Shown here: one piece after another, positions 1 through 8,318 of the stretch
Position numbering within the stretch: the first letter of the stretch is position 1
How the letters are laid out: each line of letters begins with the position of its first letter
Assembly (NCBI GenBank): GCA_012735465.1
Contig: JAAYHJ010000005.1
Span: 1-45,544 of the forward strand
DNA length: 45,544 nt
Reading direction: 5' to 3'
Source of the DNA: Clostridiaceae bacterium
Lineage (GTDB): Bacteria > Bacillota > Clostridia > SK-Y3
Notes under the pieces: generated by a model
Told to the model about the DNA's origin: nothing
The model's database searches: none
Seen by the model: only the letters and a program-made list of their open reading frames with translations
Program-made: the position numbers and the translations under genes

Positions 1-21
1 CAGGGTTACTATAAAATCAAT

Positions 22-1002
22 TTATCGGCAAAGTGTCCGGATGCCTCCGGAATAGGTGTCCGGATGCCTTCGGGATAGATGTCCGGATGCCTCCGGATTA
101 GCCGTCCGGATAATCCGGAATACGCATAATATCCAAAACTTTGGTTTTTTATAGTTTAAAACATTTTTTATTCTCCCTTTTACATCCCCTTCACCAAAGG
201 CAAGAGGACTCCCATTTAAAATATGCCTCCCGGTGGCAAGGGACAATAAAGAGCTGGCATAAGGCTTTTTAATGTCTTCCTTCATTGCTTCCAATACTCT
301 TTCGTCACAGGATAACTCCATATCCGCGCTCATTAACATAAACGCAATCCAAACCAGGGGATTAAACCAGTGTATGGACACTATTAAGAAGGCTAATGCT
401 TTTATGACATGGTCTTTCCGCTTGATGTGGGTCTGTTCATGTATAAGAATATAATCTTGTTCCTCTTTGCTCAATCCAACCGGCAAATATATCCTGGGGT
501 TTATCAATCCAAACACAAAGGGTGTTTTTAAATTATTAGCTTCATAGATATTCTTTTTTATCAGTTTCGCACTATTAAGACTCTTTTTTAGTTTTAAAAC
601 AGACACTAAACTGTATATAAGTAATACAACTATTCCTAAAATCCAAATATATGCCCCTATTTCCACATAAATCTGCAGTGGATTTGCACTTGTTTCAACA
701 GTAGGTGCAGGAAGCAATTGATTTACAAATGAATCTACTGCTTCTATCCCGCTATTAATTTGCGGGCTTTGCTGATAAATAACATCACGAGGTATTGGTG
801 CCCCATTCGTATTGCGTGGCATAAGGCTAAATATGCTTTCAAAGGAAAAGGGAATTATAAGGCGAAATGCAACCACACTCCATAAGACATAGGAGATGAA
901 CTTAGGAGCTTTTTTGAGCAGCAGTCTTACTACCATCACAAAAAGGATTACATAACTTGCCGTTAGGCTCATATTTAAAACTGTAAGAAATTGCTCCCTC
1001 AT
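22..1002 (-). CDS. M56 family (BlaR1/MecR1-like) membrane metallopeptidase, C-terminally truncated
   Basis: This is a 326-residue integral-membrane zinc peptidase of the family that senses a signal and triggers loss of a BlaI-type repressor. Hydrophobic segments lie near residues 8-30, 37-55 and 112-137. The zinc motif HEQTH is at 188-192, and a downstream acidic segment (ADMELSCDE) supplies the likely third ligand. The family signature FGEGDVKGRIKNV follows, after which a normal protein would enter another membrane helix and an extracellular sensor domain. Here the frame runs into the 23-bp repeats and stops within about 35 residues. The gene sits directly after the BlaI-like repressor with a good Shine-Dalgarno sequence. 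The peptidase core is probably intact, but the sensor domain is missing. The ligand need not be a beta-lactam. Confidence 0.82.
   Translation of the reverse strand: MREQFLTVLNMSLTASYVILFVMVVRLLLKKAPKFISYVLWSVVAFRLIIPFSFESIFSLMPRNTNGAPIPRDVIYQQSPQINSGIEAVDSFVNQLLPAPTVETSANPLQIYVEIGAYIWILGIVVLLIYSLVSVLKLKKSLNSAKLIKKNIYEANNLKTPFVFGLINPRIYLPVGLSKEEQDYILIHEQTHIKRKDHVIKALAFLIVSIHWFNPLVWIAFMLMSADMELSCDERVLEAMKEDIKKPYASSLLSLATGRHILNGSPLAFGEGDVKGRIKNVLNYKKPKFWILCVFRIIRTANPEASGHLSRRHPDTYSGGIRTLCR
33..124. repeat. 23-bp tandem repeat, about four copies
   Basis: Three near-identical 23-bp units (33-55, 56-78, 79-101) and a degenerate fourth (102-124) follow each other without spacers. Each unit holds two TCCGGA-type palindromes separated by TGCC, so each could form a small hairpin. 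The array is more G+C-rich than its surroundings. It overlaps the 3' end of the M56 peptidase frame on the minus strand and supplies that protein's aberrant last residues. Confidence 0.85.
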
Positions 1003-1004
1003 TT

Positions 1005-1367
1005 CTACACCTCCTTATGCTCGTCAATCAGTCTTTTCAACTCTTCGGCCTGATGTCTACTTAATTTTCTACCGCTGATAAAAGCTGTCAAAAACTTCGG
1101 CAGGGATCCTCCAAAGGTATCTTCAACAAAACGTATGCTTTGCCTGGCATAGTACTGCTCCCTTGTGATTTTAGATGAAACCACAGCATCTTTATTTTGA
1201 AAAATGCCCTTTTCACATAACTTTTTTAGTACTGTATATGTTGTTGACTTTTTCCAATTCATCTCCTTTTCACAAAGCTTTACAAGGTCCCCGGAACCTA
1301 TTGGTTCATTCTCCCAAATTAATTGTGCAAACTTTTCTTCACTTTCCGTAAGCTTATACTCTTTCAT
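1005..1367 (-). CDS. BlaI/MecI/CopY family winged-helix repressor
   Basis: This 120-residue DNA-binding repressor pairs with the M56 peptidase immediately downstream. The N-terminal half is the typical winged helix (TESEEKFAQLIWENEP, then NWKKSTTYTVLKKLCEKG), and the C-terminal half is the helical dimerisation region. I chose the ATG at 1367 because it follows a G-rich ribosome-binding site (1375-1380) and starts at the conserved domain. A longer frame reaching 1532 would run through the operators and promoter and is rejected. Two 17-bp dyads upstream make autorepression likely. In the known systems the paired M56 protease relieves this repression when a signal is sensed. Confidence 0.9.
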   Translation of the reverse strand: MKEYKLTESEEKFAQLIWENEPIGSGDLVKLCEKEMNWKKSTTYTVLKKLCEKGIFQNKDAVVSSKITREQYYARQSIRFVEDTFGGSLPKFLTAFISGRKLSRHQAEELKRLIDEHKEV

Positions 1368-1382
1368 AATAAAACCCCCTTG

Positions 1383-1399
1383 GTCTATATGATATAGAC
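1383..1399. promoter_or_regulatory. BlaI-type operator 1 (perfect 17-bp dyad)
   Basis: GTCTATAT-G-ATATAGAC is a perfect palindrome around base 1391. It lies between the predicted transcription start and the ribosome-binding site of the blaI-like gene, where bound repressor would block elongation or initiation. It is paired with a second copy 29 bp away. Confidence 0.75.
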
Positions 1400-1410
1400 T
1401 ATGTATAATA

Positions 1411-1439
1411 AGTCTACAACATATAGACCAAGATGTCAA
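1411..1439 (-). promoter_or_regulatory. Promoter of the blaI-M56 operon
   Basis: On the minus strand a perfect -35 hexamer TTGACA (1434-1439) is followed after 17 bp by TAGACT (1411-1416). The spacer contains operator 2, and operator 1 lies downstream of the expected start site. Confidence 0.6.
1412..1428. promoter_or_regulatory. BlaI-type operator 2 (imperfect 17-bp dyad)
   Basis: GTCTACAACATATAGAC shares the outer GTCTA/TAGAC arms of operator 1 but is imperfect in the middle. It falls between the -35 and -10 hexamers of the repressor's promoter, so binding here would exclude RNA polymerase. Confidence 0.7.
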
Positions 1440-1450
1440 TAGGTATTTAT

Positions 1451-1491
1451 AAAAAAACCGCCAAAAATAGAACTTGTCACTTAATTGGCGG
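1451..1491 (-). terminator. Rho-independent terminator of the CRISPR effector operon
   Basis: Read on the minus strand, CCGCCAA (1491-1485) pairs with TTGGCGG (1464-1458) across a 20-nt loop and is followed by seven T residues. It lies about 90 nt after the last cas gene and before the blaI promoter, so it separates the two operons. Confidence 0.65.
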
Positions 1492-1578
1492 GTAGTTATC
1501 AAAGATTTTATCACTAGCCTGTTATGATACATTAACTACCTTTTCAATTAATTATTAACAGTTATAAATACTATATTT

Positions 1579-2466
1579 TTATATAAAGATTCTTTTAAAT
1601 TTCCCTTTTGACAACCTATACTCGGATACGACAGGATAATTACTATTTTCAACATAAATACTGCTTCCTATGTATATATAAAAAGATGCTTCTTTTATTT
1701 TGGGGATGTTGCTATTAAAATCAAATTCCGCTAAAGGCATAATACTTCCTTTGCATTTATTCATATCTACTGCAGATGTTATCTGTATGAAATTTCTTAA
1801 AATGTTATCTTTATCTTTCAAAAATAATTCTCCATTTTCATCTAAATTCCAATCTTCAAGTAATTGTCTGTCAACTTTTTTTATAGTTTTTAAAATCATC
1901 ATACCAAGCCCATATTTAATCTCCCCTCCGATATTAATTTCTAGCCTATTTTTATGCAAAAGATTAATAATATTTTCATTATTCTCTTCTATTCCTACAA
2001 GGCCAATCCATTTTAGATTTTCTTCTTTGCATATATTTTTTTCAGGCAATTCGTTTTTAGGTTTTGGGAGGAGTACATCAATTTCATGCAATGATTCGTC
2101 GACGGCCTCTTTCGATGGAGATCTTACCGCAGTTGATACTATGGTATCAATATATGCAAACCTAAACTCATCTTCTGTTATATTTTCACCTAAATGAAAC
2201 TTGCCGTTTTTATATAAAGGAGTCAAAACATTTTCTCCATCAAAGGAAGGGTAAAAACAGGTTATGGTTGAAAATACATCCTGGTTTTCATTTAAGTTTG
2301 CATTACTGTAGAGATTATAATATTTAGTTAAAGCCCCCCACATAGTTTGACCGGGAATAAATATCTCTGTTTCAGATATTACCCCATAATTAAGCTTTCC
2401 TATATGTATTGGCTGCAACTGCTCGAAGACAAGCTCATACCACCCTATTTTTGATCTTTTACTCAT
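1579..2466 (-). CDS. Type III CRISPR Cas5-group RAMP protein (Cmr3/Csx10-like position)
   Basis: This 295-residue protein is the last gene of the effector operon. The N-terminal section (LQPIHIGKLNYGVISETE, then IFIPGQTMWGALTKYYN) is the RAMP-type ferredoxin fold, in which a short strand-loop is followed by a substrate-entry helix. A glycine-rich element (GGEIKYGLGMMIL) lies near residue 180. By position and size it is most likely the Cas5-group subunit that caps the crRNA 5' end next to the large subunit. I chose ATG 2466 (MSKRSKIGW) because it follows GGGAGTAGG and lies 1 nt after the preceding stop; the longer frame to 2499 overlaps the upstream gene. RAMP membership is fairly secure; the exact subfamily is inferred from the operon. 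Confidence 0.72.
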   Translation of the reverse strand: MSKRSKIGWYELVFEQLQPIHIGKLNYGVISETEIFIPGQTMWGALTKYYNLYSNANLNENQDVFSTITCFYPSFDGENVLTPLYKNGKFHLGENITEDEFRFAYIDTIVSTAVRSPSKEAVDESLHEIDVLLPKPKNELPEKNICKEENLKWIGLVGIEENNENIINLLHKNRLEINIGGEIKYGLGMMILKTIKKVDRQLLEDWNLDENGELFLKDKDNILRNFIQITSAVDMNKCKGSIMPLAEFDFNSNIPKIKEASFYIYIGSSIYVENSNYPVVSEYRLSKGKFKRIFI

Positions 2467-2467
2467 C

Positions 2468-2815
2468 CTACTCCCTCGCTTTTGCATGATAACGAGCATA
2501 TATCAGTGTTTCTTCAAGTACTTCTTTAAAAAACAGGAGATCGTTTATATTGCTGCTTAAGTTGACAAAATAGTTCTCACAGTTATCATTTTCCAGTTTT
2601 GTATCAGTATATTTCATCAGTTCTTTTATTTCATCAATAAAAATATTATCATTTCCTTTTGATTTGACATAAACATAGTATGCATAAACTCCGTCATTGC
2701 TTAAAACTCCCAAAGCTTTATCAATTTCGCTTTTTTCAGATGACTTTATTTTCCCAGCAATCCGGCTTCCTATTTTACATATGACGCTATCCAGAAATTC
2801 GAGATTGTTATTCAT
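2468..2815 (-). CDS. Type III CRISPR small subunit (Cas11 group, Cmr5/Csm2-like)
   Basis: This 115-residue protein is predicted to be almost wholly alpha-helical and lies between the Cas7 and Cas5-group genes. That is the usual place and size of the small subunit that lines the target-RNA channel. No strong motif is visible and these subunits diverge quickly, so the call rests on length, composition and context. The ATG at 2815 is preferred over the TTG one codon earlier; it follows AAGGTGGTGG. The next gene begins 1 nt after this stop codon. Confidence 0.62.
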   Translation of the reverse strand: MNNNLEFLDSVICKIGSRIAGKIKSSEKSEIDKALGVLSNDGVYAYYVYVKSKGNDNIFIDEIKELMKYTDTKLENDNCENYFVNLSSNINDLLFFKEVLEETLIYARYHAKARE

Positions 2816-2845
2816 CAAACCACCACCTTACATAATTTTGGTATC

Positions 2846-3955
2846 CTAATTATTTAATAATACCTTAAGCCTTCCAAATCCTCTCGTTGTCATTCCACCA
2901 ATTCCAAGTGTCTCGTAAAAACCCGCTGTACTTTTAAGAGCAAGTGTCAATTGCTTAACTGTAGGTAAGTCATTTATTTTTGCATATGAGTCATTTATTT
3001 TTATTTCTATCCCCTTAAACATACTTTTATCGTATATTCTTACGGTTCCATAAAAAACAGTTGCCCTTGGTATAGCTTCGGAAGTGAACAGTGCGCCGTC
3101 TTTTGCGGCACCCGTAATTGGATCGATAGATACAGAAGTTCTTACTTCCAGACTTGAATTGATTATTTGTGAGATCAGCTTGTCCGGTACAATACAAATA
3201 TCTTTTTCTTTAATATTAAATAAACTATTGATTTGATTAAAATCAATATTCATTTTTGCCGTTTTATAGGGTAAGTTAAGCCACCCCAGATTAAGCCACC
3301 CTTCTTTTGGGCCATATGCTCCTTCATTCAATATAATCATGTTATCTTCGTCAAAACCATCTCCCTCCTGTAATAAGCCGGCCTCATTTAAAATTCTTCC
3401 GGAACTTATCCACTTTGTACCCCATCTAGTATATATGGGAAAAAGTGCGATGTTAAGATCACTGAAAGAAAGCATTCCTTGCCACGAATGGTCTTTTTTA
3501 GAAAAACCAAAGCCCTTGCATACTATACAATTCCCACAGTGTCCTGTATCCTTAGTACAGGCTTCACTATATTCATCCTGCGGAGATTCGTCCTGGCCTG
3601 CACATTTGATAGCAGCATATCTGTTTCCTTCATAATACACCCATTCTTTTATTTCAGAAAACCCCTGTTCATTACGATTATTAATATCGTCTATAAATAA
3701 ATCACTTATTTTATCAACATCTATTCTTTCGCTACGTTTTATCCTGTATTGATCTTTAAACAAACTTTGCAAATATAATGCTATGTAATATCTCCATGTA
3801 CCGGCAAAACTGGTTCCCGGAATTTTGGGAATTTTTGTTATAGGATCGCGTACTATAGTATTATCCACTCTACCTATAGAGTAACCGCCGGTTCCAATGT
3901 AAATAGGATCAGTGGCTATGGCCCAAACATTAAGATTTAAAGATATTTTACTCAT
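2846..3955 (-). CDS. Type III CRISPR Cas7-group backbone protein (Cmr4/Csm3-like)
   Basis: This 369-residue RAMP protein is expected to polymerise along the crRNA and cut target RNA at 6-nt steps. The start shows the RAMP fold (TDPIYIGTGGYSIGRVDNT, then RDPITKIPKIPGTSFAGTW). Asp31 in the VDNT segment sits where the catalytic Asp of Csm3 and Cmr4 lies, so slicing may be retained. A cysteine cluster (C133, C140, C143, C146) suggests a zinc-binding insertion. The C-terminal glycine-rich loop GIGGMTTRGFGRLKV is the usual RAMP signature. It has a good AGGAGGT ribosome-binding site and sits 54 nt downstream of csx11. Csm3-like and Cmr4-like origins cannot be separated by eye. Confidence 0.8.
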   Translation of the reverse strand: MSKISLNLNVWAIATDPIYIGTGGYSIGRVDNTIVRDPITKIPKIPGTSFAGTWRYYIALYLQSLFKDQYRIKRSERIDVDKISDLFIDDINNRNEQGFSEIKEWVYYEGNRYAAIKCAGQDESPQDEYSEACTKDTGHCGNCIVCKGFGFSKKDHSWQGMLSFSDLNIALFPIYTRWGTKWISSGRILNEAGLLQEGDGFDEDNMIILNEGAYGPKEGWLNLGWLNLPYKTAKMNIDFNQINSLFNIKEKDICIVPDKLISQIINSSLEVRTSVSIDPITGAAKDGALFTSEAIPRATVFYGTVRIYDKSMFKGIEIKINDSYAKINDLPTVKQLTLALKSTAGFYETLGIGGMTTRGFGRLKVLLNN

Positions 3956-4009
3956 CTTTTAATACCTCCTAAATAAATCTCCGATTTCCCCTATTTTTAA
4001 TCTAAAGAA

Positions 4010-7000
4010 TTACTCTTTCAAAGCTTTATGCCAGAATTCAAAAACATCGAAAAACAATCTTGCTATCCATCTGATTTCATCATTGTTCTTCTCAAGTAGC
4101 TCATTTATGCTTGAAATCCCTAATACTTTACAAATGTTATCTTTTAATCTCCCATCTTCTACTGCGTTTGTTAATTTACAAGTATTTAAGAGAAGCGAAA
4201 CAAGGAACAATTTAAAATTATCAACATTCCTATCATTATTTTCTATATCCCATTCTTCATATTTTCTGTATAGCATGATGATAAATTTATGAAATTGCGA
4301 AACAGAAATTTTATTAAATACTTCATATAGTTCCATAATTTTTTCTGCTTCTTCCATTGTATATGGACGATTATTCTTTAGCGGTAGTACTCGCTTGCCA
4401 TGTTGGTAAAAGATTTCGTTTCTTCGGGTATTTGTATCTAAAAACTCAAAATCAAATGTATTGGGATAATATATCATACTTTCATCATCAGCAGCACAAT
4501 CTAAAGGTTTCAATTGCCTTAAACCATCGGCATCCGGATATAAATAAAAACTGTAACGCTCAGCACTGTCTGTTGTTTCCTCTGACATTTCATAAATCAT
4601 GTAGTATTTGCCTGCTTCGTCAATATCTTTATTATTTTTAGATTCAGATTTGCATTCATCCACCTTAAGTTTTAATTCGCTAACTTTGATCTCTCTCTCC
4701 AAATCTTCTCTTTTTACATCATCACGCCTTATCTTTCTTAAAGCTTTTATACCTACGTATAAGGGTTTTTTATAATCTTGAATTATGACACCTGTATGGA
4801 GATGCAGTTTCCCAAATACTAACTTGAAGTGGCTTTTATATAGACTATTAATTTTTCTTATAAGATTTGAAACATATCCTGCAGGAATAGCAAATTCCCA
4901 ACTTACAGGTGTTGATTCAATTATAGAAAAATATGGCTTATAATATTGATATACAGCATTATTTTTTAACAATCTGATTGTGCCAGTATTTACCGGACCA
5001 GATACCCCGTAAGGTTTTAGAATAAATTCGTCTTTATCCTCAGGCACCGGCGATATCATGTAAACTGTCCCTTTGTTTGCCCAGAACAAAATCTCCCCGT
5101 CTTGATATTCGCCATCACTACATTCTATATCCTTCCAAAGTAAACGCCTGCATCTTTCATTTTCTATTCCCGCATACTCTATTATCTTGTTTTCGATCTC
5201 TTCGAAAAAATCTTTCGTTGTTTCCCAAATTCTGCGCAGTCTTGCAGGAGAAGGATTTTTACGAATTATAAACTGTAGCAGCAATATTGAAAAAAGCTCT
5301 ATTTCATCTTTTGACCATTTATCCCATAATATTTCCTGCTTATCCCAGTTAATAAATTCCCCCAAATTTCTGTTTTTTACGAAATCTTCCCATTCATTTC
5401 CCGTTATCGAGCCAAAAAATACCTGCCTGATCCAGTCATTAAAAGTTTCATTACATTTTTTGCATCCCTTGTATGATTCGTCGGTTGCTAAATAAGTTAT
5501 AAAGAAATTACCTCTTTGAAGATCTGTTATTCTCTCAATAAGCTTATCAATACAAGATACATATTTATTGTAAATTTCTTCTTCAAAAAAGCCCTTATAT
5601 TTTTGGAAATTATCTTTTAAAATTTTTGCATTTTTACCCAATGAATTTAGGTCTCTATAAAACAATTCAATAATTTCATTAAAATTATTATTATATTTTA
5701 TTCCTTCAATCTTTTCATTTAATTTAATTGAGTCGCTAAAAAGCTTATTTCGTAAATTATTAACTAATATTTCGATTTCATTTGCCTCTTTTTTTATATC
5801 CCTGCTTCTGCCTTTAACATTTTTAGCAAAAGAACTTTTATCATATTGCGGAATTGTGTGTAATATTCTGATTGATTCTTCTTCCATCTCGTTTAACCAA
5901 CTTTTATCTTCCAAGAAAACAGTTTCTTTGGAAAAAAATGTCCTAAAAAACATCTTTATTTCTTCAAGCTTTTGGCAATAATCTACTTGGCGTATAAGGA
6001 GTCTATTTAACATATTGCCGTTTAACCATTCTTTGAGCTCAAATTTCATTGTAACAAGAGCAATTCTGCCGTTTTTGTCCTGCAGTTCAGATGTCCAAAT
6101 CGTTTCACCTTCAGCAGTCTTCAACCATTCATTAATCCGGTTTTTAGTCTTTTCCTCATAGCATTTGTCGCAAATACGCATATCTTCAATTTTTCTTTCT
6201 TTTCTGTCGGAAATAGAAAACGCTCTTATGCAACACACGGGACAAATCTTTGATTTATCTGTACTATCAAAATAAAAACTACTTTGCGGATAATCAGGCT
6301 GTAGAAAATTATCCTTAGCTTCTTCTAAAAGAAATGTTAGATTCATAAGGCCACGGGAAGGTTTCGTTAAAAAGATGGCAGGATAAAATTCCCCTACGTT
6401 CTCTTGTCCATGTACTTCTCCGCATATATTACAACATGATACTTGAGCCGTTTTGAATATATTTAAAATTTTGTTTTTCACCTCTGTGAGGTCAGAATGA
6501 AGTTTTGTCAATTTGCTCTTATCATCTTCACCCAGATCTTCGCCTACCAGGAAATAAATTCCTGTTTCATCTCGATAAATTTCATTTCCCAAAGAATAAC
6601 AAGTTTCTACAAGATACTTAATTTTTTCGTCTATAGTGTTAGCGGTTTCTCGATACCACTTAATCTGTGCAGGTTTAAAACCTCTCTCTGCCAAGCCCAG
6701 TTTATCGTACTGTATGCCCATGATTCTCCATTTTATATTTGCAGGTGATTCAAAATAAGTTTTTATTCTTTCTTGCTCTGCCATATCGGAAATAACAAGA
6801 TACATATTAGCTAAAACCGCTTTGAACATGGAAGCAACCATATATACCTGATCCCAAAGAGTTACATCATTTATAGAAACACGGTTGTCACTTAATAAGG
6901 AAGAGTACCATGGTTTCATATTATCAAATATCCATTTTCTTATGCTTTTCCAATTAGGAGTCTTATTATAATAGTCATTATTGTCCAGAAACACATGCAT

Positions 7001-7501
7001 TTTATTCCAGAAATATTTCCTCCTGTTATCCATATCACTTATCAAAACTTCTTTCTTGAATGTTCCAAATGCATTGGCTATAAAAAGCTCTGTCATTTCC
7101 TTTTCTGGCGTTCCTTTGTCTATACCGGAATTTATGTTTTCGCAGCCTCGAAAAAAAACATTTTTAGATAGACTTTCTGAGCTTTTTCTCGCTTTCATAA
7201 TTTCGATCAATTCAACACTATTTTTATCTTTTAAATACTGGGATGAAAAATAAACTTTAATATCGCTGAAAAATTTTTCTAATTTAGGTGATATATTTTT
7301 TAATTCTTTATAAAAATATCCACCATCATAATATTCATCATACTCTGAGAAATAACTTTGGACTGTATAGGAACCATTTTTAAATTTTTCTCTCCAATTA
7401 TTAATTCCCGCATGGGTCTTTCCCATATTGAAAAGCAGCGCCCCAATCTCTGCTTTCAGTATGTCAGAATTGTGAGCCTTTAAACTTTTCAAGTCTAGCA
7501 T
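4010..7501 (-). CDS. csx11: Csx11-type Cas10 large subunit (type III-C), HD and cyclase motifs lost
   Basis: This 1163-residue protein is the large subunit of the interference complex. The N-terminus resembles the start of a Cas10 HD domain, but the expected HD pair reads F24-N25 within GALLFNMGKTH. Residues 308-326 look like a remnant palm strand. Cysteine pairs C357/C360, C420/C423 and C444/C447 form a likely zinc-binding region, as in Cas10. The strand where Cas10 palms carry a DxD-type metal site may correspond to RIALVTMKFELKEWL (479-493), without the acidic pair. I found no GGDD or close variant anywhere. The Csx11 family (large, RAMP-associated, Cas10-derived) fits best and defines subtype III-C. 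It overlaps the upstream RAMP gene by 7 nt. Both DNA cleavage and cyclic oligoadenylate synthesis are probably absent. Confidence 0.82.
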   Translation of the reverse strand: MLDLKSLKAHNSDILKAEIGALLFNMGKTHAGINNWREKFKNGSYTVQSYFSEYDEYYDGGYFYKELKNISPKLEKFFSDIKVYFSSQYLKDKNSVELIEIMKARKSSESLSKNVFFRGCENINSGIDKGTPEKEMTELFIANAFGTFKKEVLISDMDNRRKYFWNKMHVFLDNNDYYNKTPNWKSIRKWIFDNMKPWYSSLLSDNRVSINDVTLWDQVYMVASMFKAVLANMYLVISDMAEQERIKTYFESPANIKWRIMGIQYDKLGLAERGFKPAQIKWYRETANTIDEKIKYLVETCYSLGNEIYRDETGIYFLVGEDLGEDDKSKLTKLHSDLTEVKNKILNIFKTAQVSCCNICGEVHGQENVGEFYPAIFLTKPSRGLMNLTFLLEEAKDNFLQPDYPQSSFYFDSTDKSKICPVCCIRAFSISDRKERKIEDMRICDKCYEEKTKNRINEWLKTAEGETIWTSELQDKNGRIALVTMKFELKEWLNGNMLNRLLIRQVDYCQKLEEIKMFFRTFFSKETVFLEDKSWLNEMEEESIRILHTIPQYDKSSFAKNVKGRSRDIKKEANEIEILVNNLRNKLFSDSIKLNEKIEGIKYNNNFNEIIELFYRDLNSLGKNAKILKDNFQKYKGFFEEEIYNKYVSCIDKLIERITDLQRGNFFITYLATDESYKGCKKCNETFNDWIRQVFFGSITGNEWEDFVKNRNLGEFINWDKQEILWDKWSKDEIELFSILLLQFIIRKNPSPARLRRIWETTKDFFEEIENKIIEYAGIENERCRRLLWKDIECSDGEYQDGEILFWANKGTVYMISPVPEDKDEFILKPYGVSGPVNTGTIRLLKNNAVYQYYKPYFSIIESTPVSWEFAIPAGYVSNLIRKINSLYKSHFKLVFGKLHLHTGVIIQDYKKPLYVGIKALRKIRRDDVKREDLEREIKVSELKLKVDECKSESKNNKDIDEAGKYYMIYEMSEETTDSAERYSFYLYPDADGLRQLKPLDCAADDESMIYYPNTFDFEFLDTNTRRNEIFYQHGKRVLPLKNNRPYTMEEAEKIMELYEVFNKISVSQFHKFIIMLYRKYEEWDIENNDRNVDNFKLFLVSLLLNTCKLTNAVEDGRLKDNICKVLGISSINELLEKNNDEIRWIARLFFDVFEFWHKALKE

Positions 7502-8217
7502 TTATACCACCCTTCAACACTAAAATCCTTGTCGGTAATAAAATATTTCTTATCCATCAATTCAAACCTACCCCATCCTAGCTTGATTTTTGCGCCTATA
7601 CCTTCTTCTTCCGTTTTTTCTATCGCTCTGCATAAAAAAGAAATATCTTCTTTGACTTGGTCTTTTAATATCTGAGATTCAGACAAAACCGCATCATGGG
7701 GAATATATATTATCTGTAGTTTTCCTCTCGCACCTTCGGGAACAATCTCATAATATATTGGATTAATTCCTGCTCTTCTCTTCCTGTCATGAGGATTTAT
7801 TATTTCGTAAGATACCTTATCAAAAAAAGTAGGATAAAAGATAGCTCTGCCCTTGTGGGGTTGTAGGAAGGGAAATAGAGTTTTGTTTTTTACATTTGTA
7901 ATAGTTAAGTTCTGGGATAGATTCTTTAAAAATTCCAAAGGATCATTTTTTATAACGCTTATATCATTTTTATCCAGGCTAAGTCCTAATTCAAATAGAG
8001 CAAAATAAATTGCAGCTTTCCTTATCTCTTCCCGATTATCCTCTTTTAGAGAGTCTATCAACTGCCGATATTCGCAAGAACCTAATCCCCAAATTCGTGC
8101 AAATTGCGGGAAGTATTCTTTATTTTCTCTAACCAGCTTTCTGGCAGATGCCGCCAGAGCGCCCTTCCAACTACTTCCTCTGATCATAGGAACTTTAAAA
8201 ACATGCTCTTTTAGCAC
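7495..8217 (-). CDS. Type III CRISPR Cas7-group RAMP protein, C-terminal part (Cmr6-like position)
   Basis: This frame opens at a GTG (8217) and encodes 240 residues with clear RAMP features: VFKVPMIRGSSWKGALAAS near the start and a C-terminal glycine-rich loop (GIGAKIKLGWGRFEL). Convincing family-like sequence continues upstream in the same frame without a start codon, back to about 8330 (ALAADVILKSPYFSRDDN, then HFYLVDNP). The 8319-8708 frame ends exactly where this extension begins, so the two pieces are best read as one gene of about 404 codons broken by a -1 frame change. The stop overlaps the csx11 start by 7 nt, which suggests translational coupling. The GTG has no convincing ribosome-binding site, so separate initiation there is unlikely. 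Confidence 0.72.
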   Translation of the reverse strand: MLKEHVFKVPMIRGSSWKGALAASARKLVRENKEYFPQFARIWGLGSCEYRQLIDSLKEDNREEIRKAAIYFALFELGLSLDKNDISVIKNDPLEFLKNLSQNLTITNVKNKTLFPFLQPHKGRAIFYPTFFDKVSYEIINPHDRKRRAGINPIYYEIVPEGARGKLQIIYIPHDAVLSESQILKDQVKEDISFLCRAIEKTEEEGIGAKIKLGWGRFELMDKKYFITDKDFSVEGWYKC

Positions 8218-8318
8218 AGGATTATCTACAAGATAAAAATGATTATCATCTCGACTGAAATATGGAGATTTAAGTATAACATCTGCCGCAAGTGCAAAAG
8301 AACAAGGTGGTAGATTTT

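Noticed and set aside
33-124. Short repeats next to a cas operon could be a CRISPR array
   Set aside because: The units are contiguous without spacers, only 23 bp long, and lie on the far side of the blaI operon; they look like tandem hairpin repeats.
1368-1532. N-terminal extension of the BlaI-like protein
   Set aside because: It runs through the terminator-proximal DNA, promoter and operators, and lacks a ribosome-binding site; the domain starts at 1367.
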